NCBI RefSeq assembly: GCF_011617465.1
Contig: NZ_CP050153.1
Span: 1,302,001 to 1,366,000 of the forward strand
Direction: 5' to 3'
Source of the DNA: Brevibacterium pigmentatum
GTDB lineage: Bacteria; Actinomycetota; Actinomycetes; Actinomycetales; Brevibacteriaceae
Length of the DNA: 64,000 nucleotides
Of the stretch, positions 17,154 through 25,082 are shown piece by piece. A model generated the notes under the pieces. It did no database searches and was not told where the DNA came from. It worked only from the letters and a program-made list of their open reading frames with translations. The translations under genes were made by a program, and so were the position numbers. Every line of letters begins with the position of its first letter. Position 1 is the stretch's first letter.

Positions 17154-17172
17154 AATGATTAGCCTAACCTAA
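17154..17172. promoter_or_regulatory. DtxR/IdeR iron box
   Basis: AATGATTAGCCTAACCTAA matches 15 of 19 positions of the IdeR/DtxR consensus TTAGGTTAGCCTAACCTAA, with a perfect right half. It abuts the GTG start of the iron-transport ATPase gene, so iron-replete repression of the whole operon is expected. Confidence 0.82.
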
Positions 17173-17361
17173 GTCGCGAGTTGAGGGTATGGCTGAGGGA
17201 CGGAACTCGTTGGTCGAGCGAGGTCTGCGCGGTGCGTCGTTGGCATCCGCCCCGGTGGGACCTCTGGCTGCGATGCAAAGTGTGCTGTGCATCACTTATG
17301 TCAGTGGCGGCCGATATGGTGAGCCCGCGACCGTAAGATGGGACCGATCGAGGAGGAGCAG

Positions 17362-18495
17362 ATGAGATTCATCGCCACGGGGGACTGGCAGCTGGGCATG
17401 ACCGCGCACTACCTCAGCGACGAGGCGCGCCCGAGGTTCCACCGCGCACGCCTCGATGCCGTGGCTCGCATCGGTGCGCTCGCCGCCGAGACGGACGCGG
17501 AGTTCGTCCTCGTCTGCGGAGACGTCTTCGAAACCAACCAGCTCGACCGAGCGATCATCGCCCGCACCTTCGAAGTCCTCAACGCGTTCACCGTCCCGGT
17601 CGTCCTGCTTCCCGGCAACCACGACCCCTTGGACGCCGCCTCGATCTACGACTCCGCAGCATTCTCCTCGCGAGTGCCCTCCCATGTGCACGTCCTGCGC
17701 GACAGTGGTCCCTTCACCGTCGGTCCCGGGGTCGAGATCATCGGAGCCCCCTGGTTCTCCAAACATCCCCAAGGGGATCTCGTCGCCGCGGCGACGAATG
17801 ACCTCGCCGAGGTGGCTGCCGGTGATATCCGCATCATCGCCGGACACGGAGCCGTCAGCGTCCTTGACCCTGACCGGGAATCGCTGGCGACGATCGACAC
17901 CGACCATCTGCAGGCTCTGGTGCGTGAGGATCGCGCCCAGTTCGTCGCGCTCGGTGACCGGCACGCGACCTTCGAAGTCGCCGACCGCATCTGGTACCCG
18001 GGGGCACCGGAGGTGACCTCTCGACGTGAGACCGATCCGGGCAACGTCCTCGTCGTCGACATCGATCCCGACACCCATCGGGCCGAGGTCGACAAGGTCC
18101 ACGTCGGCACCTGGGCCTTCACCGTCATCGAAGCCGACCTCAACTCCACCGAGGATGTCACCGAGTTCGAAGAGCGGATGAACGCCGTCCCCGACAAGGA
18201 CCGCACGGCGGTGTGGCTGATCCTGCGCGGCACTCTGCCGACGGCGGCGAAAGCCCGCCTCGATGAACAGCTCGATCACTTCTCCGATCTGTTCGCCCTC
18301 GTCTCACTCTGGGAGCGGCACATGGACTTGGCGGTCGTCGCCGCCGACGAAGACTTCGCCGATCTCGGACTGAGCGGGTATCTGCAGGAGACCCTCGACG
18401 AACTCTCCACACGAGCCACAGCAGACGACGACGCAGCGGTCGCGGCCCAAGACGCACTCGGCCTGCTCTTCCGATTCGCCAGGAGCGGTTCATGA
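17362..18495 (+). CDS. Metallophosphoesterase, DNA exonuclease-like (SbcD/YhaO-like)
   Basis: This 377-residue protein of the Mre11/SbcD/YhaO family is presumably the nuclease partner of the coiled-coil ATPase encoded next. Motifs are ATGDWQLGM at residues 5-13, VCGDVFE, LLPGNHDP, IIAGHGAV and ALGDRHAT. Two metal ligands differ from canonical Mre11: the DxH motif is D8-W-Q10, and the GHxH motif is G-D-R-H. I recall DWQLGM from other actinobacterial homologues, so this is probably a family trait rather than a mutation. The start is ATG 17362, with AGGAGG five bases upstream. The frame is open eight codons further. The stop overlaps the ATPase start (ATGA). Confidence 0.85.
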   Translation: MRFIATGDWQLGMTAHYLSDEARPRFHRARLDAVARIGALAAETDAEFVLVCGDVFETNQLDRAIIARTFEVLNAFTVPVVLLPGNHDPLDAASIYDSAAFSSRVPSHVHVLRDSGPFTVGPGVEIIGAPWFSKHPQGDLVAAATNDLAEVAAGDIRIIAGHGAVSVLDPDRESLATIDTDHLQALVREDRAQFVALGDRHATFEVADRIWYPGAPEVTSRRETDPGNVLVVDIDPDTHRAEVDKVHVGTWAFTVIEADLNSTEDVTEFEERMNAVPDKDRTAVWLILRGTLPTAAKARLDEQLDHFSDLFALVSLWERHMDLAVVAADEDFADLGLSGYLQETLDELSTRATADDDAAVAAQDALGLLFRFARSGS

Positions 18496-21095
18496 GACTT
18501 CATTCCATTCGCCTCATCGACTACCGAGCAATCAGCGACGCCACCGTCGACTTCAGCTCCGGAGTGACGATCGTCGAAGGTCCGAACGAGGTCGGGAAGT
18601 CCTCGATCCACCAAGCCATCACACAGCTGCGTGAGGACAAGGACAGTTCGCGCAAGGCCAGCGTCAAAGACACCCAGCCGGTCGGCTCCGACGTCGGCCC
18701 ACGGGTCAACCTGCACCTGAGCACCGGGGACTACGAACTCCGGTACAGCAAACGCTGGATCAAACAGCCCTTCACCGAACTGAGCATTCTCAAGCCTGTC
18801 TCCGAACAGCTCAGCGGCAACGAGGCACACGAAAGATTCTTGGCGATCCTCGACGAAACCGTCGACGTCGACCTGCTCGATGCCCTCGACGTCGCTCAGG
18901 GACGCAGCCTCGATCAGGCGTCTTTGGCCGAGATCAAGGCCCTGCACGGGGCTCTGGGCGATGCCGGGGAGGAGCCGGCCGACCACGATGCCTTCCTCGA
19001 CCGAGTCGAATCCGAATACCTGAGGTTCTTCACGGCCAAAGGCAAAGAGACCGGTGAACTGCGCAGACTCACCGAGCAGCTTCCCGCCGCCGAAGAACAG
19101 TATCGTGATTTGGTGGCTCGCAGCGCCGACATGGACGCGCTCGTCGACCGACATGCTCGAGCAACTGAGCGGCTGAAGGGTGTGCGTGCCCAACTGGAGT
19201 CGGCCGTGACCGAACGCAAAGACGCTGAGGCAGCCGTGCAGGCTGTGTCCGGGCTCAAGGCTGAACTCGACCGTGCGCTCGAACGCGCAAGCGCCGCGCA
19301 GAGAGAACGACAGCGTGCCGAGGAGGCACGTGACCGTCGCCAGGCACTCATCACTGAGGTCGCCACGGCTGAAGAGGCAGTGCAGACTGCCGACGACGCG
19401 CTCGAGAAGGTCACGGCCGCGAAGCAGGAAGAGGACTCGACGCTCGCCGCGGCGCAGAAGAGCCTCGAGGCCAGACAGGCCGAACTCGTCCGCGCGCAGG
19501 ACCAGGCGAAGAGTGCATCTGCCGAACTCGCTCGTGCCCGGGCACGCAGAGAGGTCGACACTCTGCGGAAGAGGCTGACCGATATCCGTCAGCAGGAACA
19601 TCGTGTCGCCGAAGCGAAAGCGACGATCGGGTCGATCACTGTGACCGCGAAGGACGTCGAGAAACTCGGGGGACTGTTCACCGAGCTGCGCATTGCGCAG
19701 AACGCGAAGACGGCGGCTGCGGCACAGATCGTCGCCCGCCGCCTCGGCGACACCGCAGTGAGCATCGACGGAACCGATGTGCCGAAGGATTCTGCCGAGG
19801 AATTCGCCGTCACCTCGGACCTGCAGATCCTCATCGACTCCGTCGTCGACATCACCGTGCGACCGGGTCAGTCGCCGGCCGAGCTCGACCGGCATCTCGA
19901 ATCCGCTCAGGCACATCTCGACGCGGAGCTCGACCGCCTCGGAGTGGCCACCCTTGAGGAGGCACGAGAACGCAGCGAGGTGCGCACCGATGCCGAGGCA
20001 GTGCTGGCAGAAGCCACATCGACTCTGCGTGTGCTCATCGGGGACGACGACCGCGATGAGCTCAATGCCGCCCTCACCCGAGCCGAACATGTGGCGGGAG
20101 ACGAATCAGACACGAACGATTCCGCCACGTCGATCGACGATCTCCAAGCCAGAGTCGAAGCGACGACGGCAGCCGTCGACGATGCGAGTGCACAGGTCGA
20201 TACGGCCAGGACCGCGCTCGACCGTATCCGCGCCGACCGAGATGAGGCACGTGTGGCTGCGGTGCGTGCACAGTCGACGCACGAGCAGGCGGCGACGACG
20301 CTGCAGAACCTCAGTACCCGCCTGAGCACGGACAGGGAATCGAACTCCGATGAGTCGCTCGACGAAGCACTGACGGCCGCCGCGGCAACATTGACGCAGT
20401 TGGAGGACGAGGCCGCTGCCGCACGCTCCGAATACGACGCCGCCGACCCGGAGACCCTGGAGATGCGTCGGCAGAATGCTCTCCAGCTCTTCGAGAGCAA
20501 GCAGAAGCAGCAGGAGAAGGACCGACAGGAAGTCGATCAGCTCTCGGCCCTCCTCGAGGATCGCGCGGCCGAAGGCATCTACGACAAGCTCAAAGTCGCA
20601 GAGCAGAACCTGGAGTCCATTCGATCGAGGCTCGCTCGCATGCAGCGTCAGGCGAATGCGATCCGTCTGCTGCGCGATACCGTGCTCGCGCACAAGGAAG
20701 AGGCTCAGCGGAGGTACGTCGCCCCGTTCAAGGAAGCGATCGAGAAGCTTGGGCGAGTGATCTTCGGTCAGGGACTGTCGGTGGAGATCTCCGAGAATCT
20801 CGAAATCGTCTCCCGCACGCTCGACGGGCGCACGGTCGCCTTCGACGCGCTTTCGGGCGGAACGAAGGAGCAGCTGGCGCTCATCGGCCGCCTTGCCGTG
20901 GCCACGCTCGTCGATGGGGAATCCGGTGCCCCGGTCATCCTCGACGATGCCTTCGGATTCTCCGATGCGCAGCGACTGGCTGCACTCAACGTCATTCTCG
21001 GCAATGTCGGTCGCACGGCTCAGGTCATCCTGCTCACCTGCCAGCCCGATCGTTTCAGCTCCATCGGCGGCGCCGAAACCGTCAGCCTGAGCTGA
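18492..21095 (+). CDS. SMC-like AAA ATPase with long coiled coils (SbcC/YhaN-like)
   Basis: The 867-residue protein has the ABC/SMC head split at the two ends. At the N-terminus is Walker A GPNEVGKSS (residues 30-38) in the context TIVEGPNEVGKSSIHQAI. At the C-terminus are the signature LSGGTKEQ and Walker B APVILDDAFGFSD. Between them, about residues 190-380 and 480-740 are Ala/Glu/Arg/Lys-rich coiled coil, broken by a small non-coiled insert near 390-460. There is only one cysteine, near the C-terminus, so the CxxC zinc hook of SbcC/Rad50 is absent. That favours a YhaN-like protein. It is coupled by ATGA to the nuclease gene; a role in DNA end processing is inferred. Confidence 0.85.
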   Translation: MRLHSIRLIDYRAISDATVDFSSGVTIVEGPNEVGKSSIHQAITQLREDKDSSRKASVKDTQPVGSDVGPRVNLHLSTGDYELRYSKRWIKQPFTELSILKPVSEQLSGNEAHERFLAILDETVDVDLLDALDVAQGRSLDQASLAEIKALHGALGDAGEEPADHDAFLDRVESEYLRFFTAKGKETGELRRLTEQLPAAEEQYRDLVARSADMDALVDRHARATERLKGVRAQLESAVTERKDAEAAVQAVSGLKAELDRALERASAAQRERQRAEEARDRRQALITEVATAEEAVQTADDALEKVTAAKQEEDSTLAAAQKSLEARQAELVRAQDQAKSASAELARARARREVDTLRKRLTDIRQQEHRVAEAKATIGSITVTAKDVEKLGGLFTELRIAQNAKTAAAAQIVARRLGDTAVSIDGTDVPKDSAEEFAVTSDLQILIDSVVDITVRPGQSPAELDRHLESAQAHLDAELDRLGVATLEEARERSEVRTDAEAVLAEATSTLRVLIGDDDRDELNAALTRAEHVAGDESDTNDSATSIDDLQARVEATTAAVDDASAQVDTARTALDRIRADRDEARVAAVRAQSTHEQAATTLQNLSTRLSTDRESNSDESLDEALTAAAATLTQLEDEAAAARSEYDAADPETLEMRRQNALQLFESKQKQQEKDRQEVDQLSALLEDRAAEGIYDKLKVAEQNLESIRSRLARMQRQANAIRLLRDTVLAHKEEAQRRYVAPFKEAIEKLGRVIFGQGLSVEISENLEIVSRTLDGRTVAFDALSGGTKEQLALIGRLAVATLVDGESGAPVILDDAFGFSDAQRLAALNVILGNVGRTAQVILLTCQPDRFSSIGGAETVSLS

Positions 21096-21122
21096 ACCGC
21101 CTTTGACATTGCCCGACTGAAC

Positions 21123-21181
21123 GAGTTGCGGACGTTCCGTGCGGGATTCTGGCAAGATCCAGCACGGAACGTCCGCAACTC
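21123..21181. terminator. Bidirectional terminator between convergent genes
   Basis: A perfect 20-bp inverted repeat (arms 21123-21142 and 21162-21181, beginning GAGTTGCGGACG) with a 19-base loop, itself weakly paired (GGAT...ATCC). It separates the ends of the convergent ATPase gene (21095) and acyl-CoA synthetase gene (21195). Confidence 0.85.
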
Positions 21182-21194
21182 TAAGCAGCAGCCT

Positions 21195-22913
21195 TCAGTC
21201 CGCGGGGGTAGCCGCCTGTTTAGCCGCTTGGGCGGCTTCGACGGCATCGGCGCGAATCGTCCGCCGCAGGATCTTGCCGGAACTCGTCTTCGGCAGCTGA
21301 TCGATGAACGTCACCTGGTGCGGAGCCTTATAGGAGGCGAGCCGCTCCCGGCAGAAGGACACGATCTCCTCCGCGGTCGCCTCGGCGCCGGGCTGCAGCG
21401 TGACGAAGGCCGCCACATCCTCTCCGCGGTAGTCATCGGGGATACCCACGACCGCTGCCTCCTGCACGGCGGGATGCATGTAGAGCACGTCCTCGACCTC
21501 ACGTGGCCAGACCTTGAAGCCGGACGCATTGATCATGTCCTTCTTCCGGTCGACGATGAACAGCCATCCGTCCTCATTCATGAACCCGACATCGCCGGTG
21601 TGAAGCTCGCCGTTCGGGATCTGCTCGGCCGTGGCCTGAGGATTGTTGAGATAGCTTGAGACCACCTGCGGTCCGGAGATCGCAACTTCCCCGACCTCTC
21701 CGGGGCCCACAGGCCGACCGTCGTCATCGAGGATGCGGATCATCACGTCCGCCTGCGGCAGACCGCAGGCGAGGTTTCCGCTGTCCGGGTCGACCGGGGC
21801 CTGGAAACCGTGCGGCACGGTGGCGACCTGCGCGCAGGTCTCCGACAGGCCGTAGCCCTGACCGACATAGATCTCTGCACGTTCTTCGAACTTGTTGACC
21901 AGCCCCTCGGGCAGCGGGGCACCACCGGACATGAGGGACTTGAAGGACGCGAACTTCTCGGCACTGAAATCCGGGTGCGCCATCATCGCTGTATAGATCG
22001 TGGTCGGGCCGGCCATGTACGCAGGCTTCTCCCGACCGCACAGGGCGATGAGCGAACCGGGATCGAAACGATAGTTGAGGATGAACCGGGCACCGCCGGC
22101 GACAGCTGCAAGGAACTGGCAGATGAAACCGGTGATGTGGAACAGCGGAGCCAGAGAGACGTATCCGTCGCCGGGTTTCAGAATCGGATTGCGCAGGCAG
22201 TAACGCGAATTGCTCGAGACGTTCGCATGAGTGGCCGCCGCTCCCTTCGACCGTCCCGAGGTGCCGGACGTGTAGGCGATGAGCCCGAGATCCGAAGGAA
22301 CGGGGGAGAGCGGGGTGAAATCAGTATCGAGGTTGTTCTCCACCGCGTCTGCGAATGCGAAACGTCCCTCGGTCGGCGGCAGATCCGCGAACCGCGGCAG
22401 CTTGTCGAACATCGCAAAGATCGCTTCGGGGCCATCCGTCTGGAAGCTCCGGTCATCGCTGAGAACGACCAGTGGCACGTCCGCCGTATAGTCCTTGACC
22501 CGGTCGAGATATGCGGCCTGAGAGACGACGAGCCCCTTGACCTCAGAGTCGGAGAAGATGTGCTCGAGCTCGCCACGGTACATGGGGTTGAGCGGAACGA
22601 CGGTGCCTCCGGCTTTCCAGATCCCGTAGGTGGAGATGACAAATGCTGGGGTGTTCTGGTCATAGATGCCGACACGGTCGCCGGGCTTGATGCCGTGGCC
22701 CGAGAGGAAGGCAGCGAACGCCGTCGACCACCGGTCGAACTCCGCCCAGGTCAGGGTGAATCCGTAGTAGTTGATGCCCTCCTCGTCGCCGCGGGCTTCG
22801 ACCGTCTCGGCCAAGTCGGCCAGGGGCGTCGATTCCGGCAGCACATAAGGCTCCTGAGCGAGATCACCCAAGGTAGTGATCCACGGGCGATCCTCAAACC
22901 AACTGTTCGTCAT
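21195..22913 (-). CDS. AMP-forming acyl-CoA synthetase (FadD/LvaE-like)
   Basis: This 572-residue ANL-superfamily ligase activates a carboxylic acid to its CoA thioester through an acyl-adenylate. The AMP-binding P-loop LIAYTSGTSGRSKGAA lies near residue 210. The region YGLSETCAQ is the A5 motif. The hinge GDVGFMNEDGWLFIVDRKKDMINASGFKVWP and the C-terminal catalytic lysine in PKTSSGKILRR follow. AAAGGA precedes ATG 22913. It is the last gene of the operon (kinase, SDR, dehydrogenase, synthetase). In the levulinate operon of Pseudomonas putida the equivalent enzyme (LvaE) supplies the CoA ester. Substrate here is inferred only from context. Confidence 0.88.
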   Translation of the reverse strand: MTNSWFEDRPWITTLGDLAQEPYVLPESTPLADLAETVEARGDEEGINYYGFTLTWAEFDRWSTAFAAFLSGHGIKPGDRVGIYDQNTPAFVISTYGIWKAGGTVVPLNPMYRGELEHIFSDSEVKGLVVSQAAYLDRVKDYTADVPLVVLSDDRSFQTDGPEAIFAMFDKLPRFADLPPTEGRFAFADAVENNLDTDFTPLSPVPSDLGLIAYTSGTSGRSKGAAATHANVSSNSRYCLRNPILKPGDGYVSLAPLFHITGFICQFLAAVAGGARFILNYRFDPGSLIALCGREKPAYMAGPTTIYTAMMAHPDFSAEKFASFKSLMSGGAPLPEGLVNKFEERAEIYVGQGYGLSETCAQVATVPHGFQAPVDPDSGNLACGLPQADVMIRILDDDGRPVGPGEVGEVAISGPQVVSSYLNNPQATAEQIPNGELHTGDVGFMNEDGWLFIVDRKKDMINASGFKVWPREVEDVLYMHPAVQEAAVVGIPDDYRGEDVAAFVTLQPGAEATAEEIVSFCRERLASYKAPHQVTFIDQLPKTSSGKILRRTIRADAVEAAQAAKQAATPAD

Positions 22914-22935
22914 TGAACATCCTTTCGCAGGCGAT

Positions 22936-22967
22936 GCCGGGCCCGTGCACTAAGCCGCGGGCCCGGC
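22936..22967. other. GC-rich hairpin between acyl-CoA dehydrogenase and synthetase genes
   Basis: GCCGGGCCCG (22936-22945) and CGGGCCCGGC (22958-22967) pair perfectly over 10 bp around a 12-base loop, inside the operon. On the minus strand it is not followed by a T-run, so it may stabilise or attenuate the message rather than end it. A T-run exists only on the plus-strand side (GGGGTTTT). Confidence 0.45.
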
Positions 22968-22998
22968 GGGGTTTTACTGTATCGCGGAAGAGGCGATC

Positions 22999-24204
22999 TC
23001 AGCCGCGGTATTTCTTGATCTCATTGCGAGCAATGGAGCGTTTGTGCACTTCATCCGGTCCGTCGGCCAGTCGCAGAGTGCGCATATGGGCCCACATCCG
23101 GGCCAGCGGGAAGTCCTCGGTGACTCCGCCGCCGCCATGGATCTGAACCGCCCGATCGATGACCTTCAGCGCCATCGTCGGCGCGACGACCTTGATCTCG
23201 GCGATCTCGTTCTTCGCGACCTTATTGCCGTACTTGTCCATCATGTCTGCGGCATGCAGGGTGAGCAGCCGGGCCTGATCGATTTCGATCCGGGACTCGG
23301 CGATCCAGTCTTGGATGTTCGCCCGGTTAGACAGCTTCTCACCGAAAGTCACACGAGAATCGGCGCGTCTGACCATGAGCTCCAATGCCCGCTCGGCGGC
23401 TCCGATGGCGCGCATGCAGTGGTGGATGCGGCCCGGACCCAGCCGCGCCTGACTGATGGCGAAGCCTTCGCCCTCACCCTTGAGGATGCCCTTGAACGGC
23501 ACGAGCACGTTCTCGAAGATGATCTCGGCGTGACCCTCCCGGTCGGCGTAACCGTACACGGGCAGGTTGCGCACAACCGTGACGCCGGCGGCATCGATCG
23601 GCACGACGAGCATCGACTGCTGCCGGTGCACCTCGGCGGTGGGATCGGTCTTGCCCATGACGATGAGCACGCGGCAGTTCGGGTGCATTCCGTTCGACGC
23701 AAACCACTTGCGACCGTTGAGCACGAAACCGTCCTCGGTGCGTTCCATGGACATCTCGACGTTCGTCGCATCGGAGCTGGCCACGGCCGGCTCGGTCATC
23801 GCGAAGGCCGAAGCGATCTCTCCGGCAAGCAGCGGTTTGAGGTACTTCTCCTTGTGCTCATCGGTGCCGAAGACCGTGAAGACCTCCATATTGCCGGTAT
23901 CCGGAGCATTGCAGTTGATCGCTTCGGGGGCGATCTCCAGGCTGCGTCCGGTGATCTCGGCCAGCGGAGCATATTCGAGGTTCGTCAGGCCGGGACCCCA
24001 TTCCGGGTGCGGGTGGAAGAGGTTCCACAGGCCCTGCTTCTTTGCTTCGGCCTTGAGGTCTTCGAGGATCCGCGGCTGCGTGTGGGGACTGGCCGCTGCA
24101 GCCATCTGTTCGGCGTAGACCGGTTCGGCCGGGTAGACGAATTCGTCCATGAACGCGCTGAGTCGCTCCTGATACTCGCGTCCGCGTTCGCTGGTTTCCA
24201 ACAC
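22999..24204 (-). CDS. Acyl-CoA dehydrogenase family protein (ACAD10/11- or LvaC-like)
   Basis: This is a 401-residue flavoprotein with the acyl-CoA dehydrogenase signatures AFAMTEPAVASSDATNV (near 150), GFVLNGRKWFASNG and the C-terminal RAVQIHGGGGVTEDFPLARMWAHMR. The sequence type resembles the dehydrogenase domain of animal ACAD10/11, which is fused to an APH-like kinase. Here the kinase is a separate gene two positions upstream. The preferred start is GTG 24204, five bases after AAGGAG. A GTG at 24234 would add ten residues. By analogy with LvaC and ACAD11 it may act on 4-phosphoacyl-CoA intermediates rather than perform ordinary beta-oxidation. Confidence 0.85.
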   Translation of the reverse strand: MLETSERGREYQERLSAFMDEFVYPAEPVYAEQMAAAASPHTQPRILEDLKAEAKKQGLWNLFHPHPEWGPGLTNLEYAPLAEITGRSLEIAPEAINCNAPDTGNMEVFTVFGTDEHKEKYLKPLLAGEIASAFAMTEPAVASSDATNVEMSMERTEDGFVLNGRKWFASNGMHPNCRVLIVMGKTDPTAEVHRQQSMLVVPIDAAGVTVVRNLPVYGYADREGHAEIIFENVLVPFKGILKGEGEGFAISQARLGPGRIHHCMRAIGAAERALELMVRRADSRVTFGEKLSNRANIQDWIAESRIEIDQARLLTLHAADMMDKYGNKVAKNEIAEIKVVAPTMALKVIDRAVQIHGGGGVTEDFPLARMWAHMRTLRLADGPDEVHKRSIARNEIKKYRG

Positions 24205-24287
24205 GTGGGCTCCTTGTTTCTCGGTGGGTCTCACACTGCTGTGAGGTCTGGTCTCAGCCGGGTCTCACCCGGTGGCGAGGCTCGCTG

Positions 24288-25082
24288 TCACTCTGCGTTG
24301 AGTCGAGCTTGGTAACGGGACATTCCGCGCAGCCAGCGGTCGTAGTCGCTGCCTTTCATCCGATACATCTCGAGGACTTCGGGGTGCGGCAGGATGAGGA
24401 ACTGCTCGTCCTCGACGGCGTCGAGAACGATGGTGGCCACCTCGGCGGGTTCCAGGACGGTCCCGGCTGAGGTCACGGCTTTCTGCGCGGGACCTCCGCC
24501 GGATCCGGCATCGTCGAGCAGATTCGTGTTCACTCCCATCGGACAGATCACCGAGGCGCGGATTCCGTCGTCGCGGTAGGTCATGGCCAGCCATTCGGCG
24601 AATCCGACCGAAGCGTGCTTGGTCACCGAGTAGGCGGCCGAGCCGATCTGCGTGAGCAGGCCCGCCGCCGAGGCGGTGGCGACGAAGTATCCGGAACCGG
24701 CTTCCTGCCAGCGGGGGACGAGCGCCTGAGCGGCTCGGATATGAGCGCGCAAGTTGACGTCGATGATCGAGTCCCAGTCCGCGTCGTCCTCACCGAGCAT
24801 CGCCGGCCCGATGATCCCAGCATTGGCGAAGTACAGATCGATCCTGCCGAGGCGGTCGTCGGCGAAGTCGATGAGCGCACCGATTCCCTCGACCGACGAC
24901 ACATCCCCGGTCCACGCGAATGCCGATGTGCCGAGACCGGCGGCAGTGTCGCTGACGGCAGGGGAGAGGTCGGCGAGGACGACGGCGGCCCCGCGGTCGA
25001 TGAGCTCAGCGGCCAGTGCCGCGCCGATTCCTCCGGCGGCTCCGGTGACGACTGCCCGCCTGCCTGCCAAGGCCGAGGTCAT
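24288..25082 (-). CDS. Short-chain dehydrogenase/reductase
   Basis: This 264-residue classical SDR has the nucleotide-binding TGAAGGIG at 13-20, NAG at 87-89 and a catalytic Ser138/Tyr151/Lys155 set (YSVTK). Asp38 after the second strand (VVLADLS) suggests NAD(H) preference. The frame is open far upstream, but that part overlaps the kinase gene in another frame. The start MTSALAGRR at 25082 overlaps the kinase stop by ATGA. In the lva pathway the SDR (LvaD) reduces 4-oxoacyl-CoA to 4-hydroxyacyl-CoA, and that is the proposed role. An ordinary 3-hydroxyacyl-type dehydrogenase is the alternative. Confidence 0.85.
   Translation of the reverse strand: MTSALAGRRAVVTGAAGGIGAALAAELIDRGAAVVLADLSPAVSDTAAGLGTSAFAWTGDVSSVEGIGALIDFADDRLGRIDLYFANAGIIGPAMLGEDDADWDSIIDVNLRAHIRAAQALVPRWQEAGSGYFVATASAAGLLTQIGSAAYSVTKHASVGFAEWLAMTYRDDGIRASVICPMGVNTNLLDDAGSGGGPAQKAVTSAGTVLEPAEVATIVLDAVEDEQFLILPHPEVLEMYRMKGSDYDRWLRGMSRYQARLNAE

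Noticed and set aside
18276..20090. A 604-codon minus-strand frame opposite the nuclease/ATPase pair
   Set aside because: It mirrors the coiled-coil ATPase codons, lacks homology to anything recognised and has no ribosome site.
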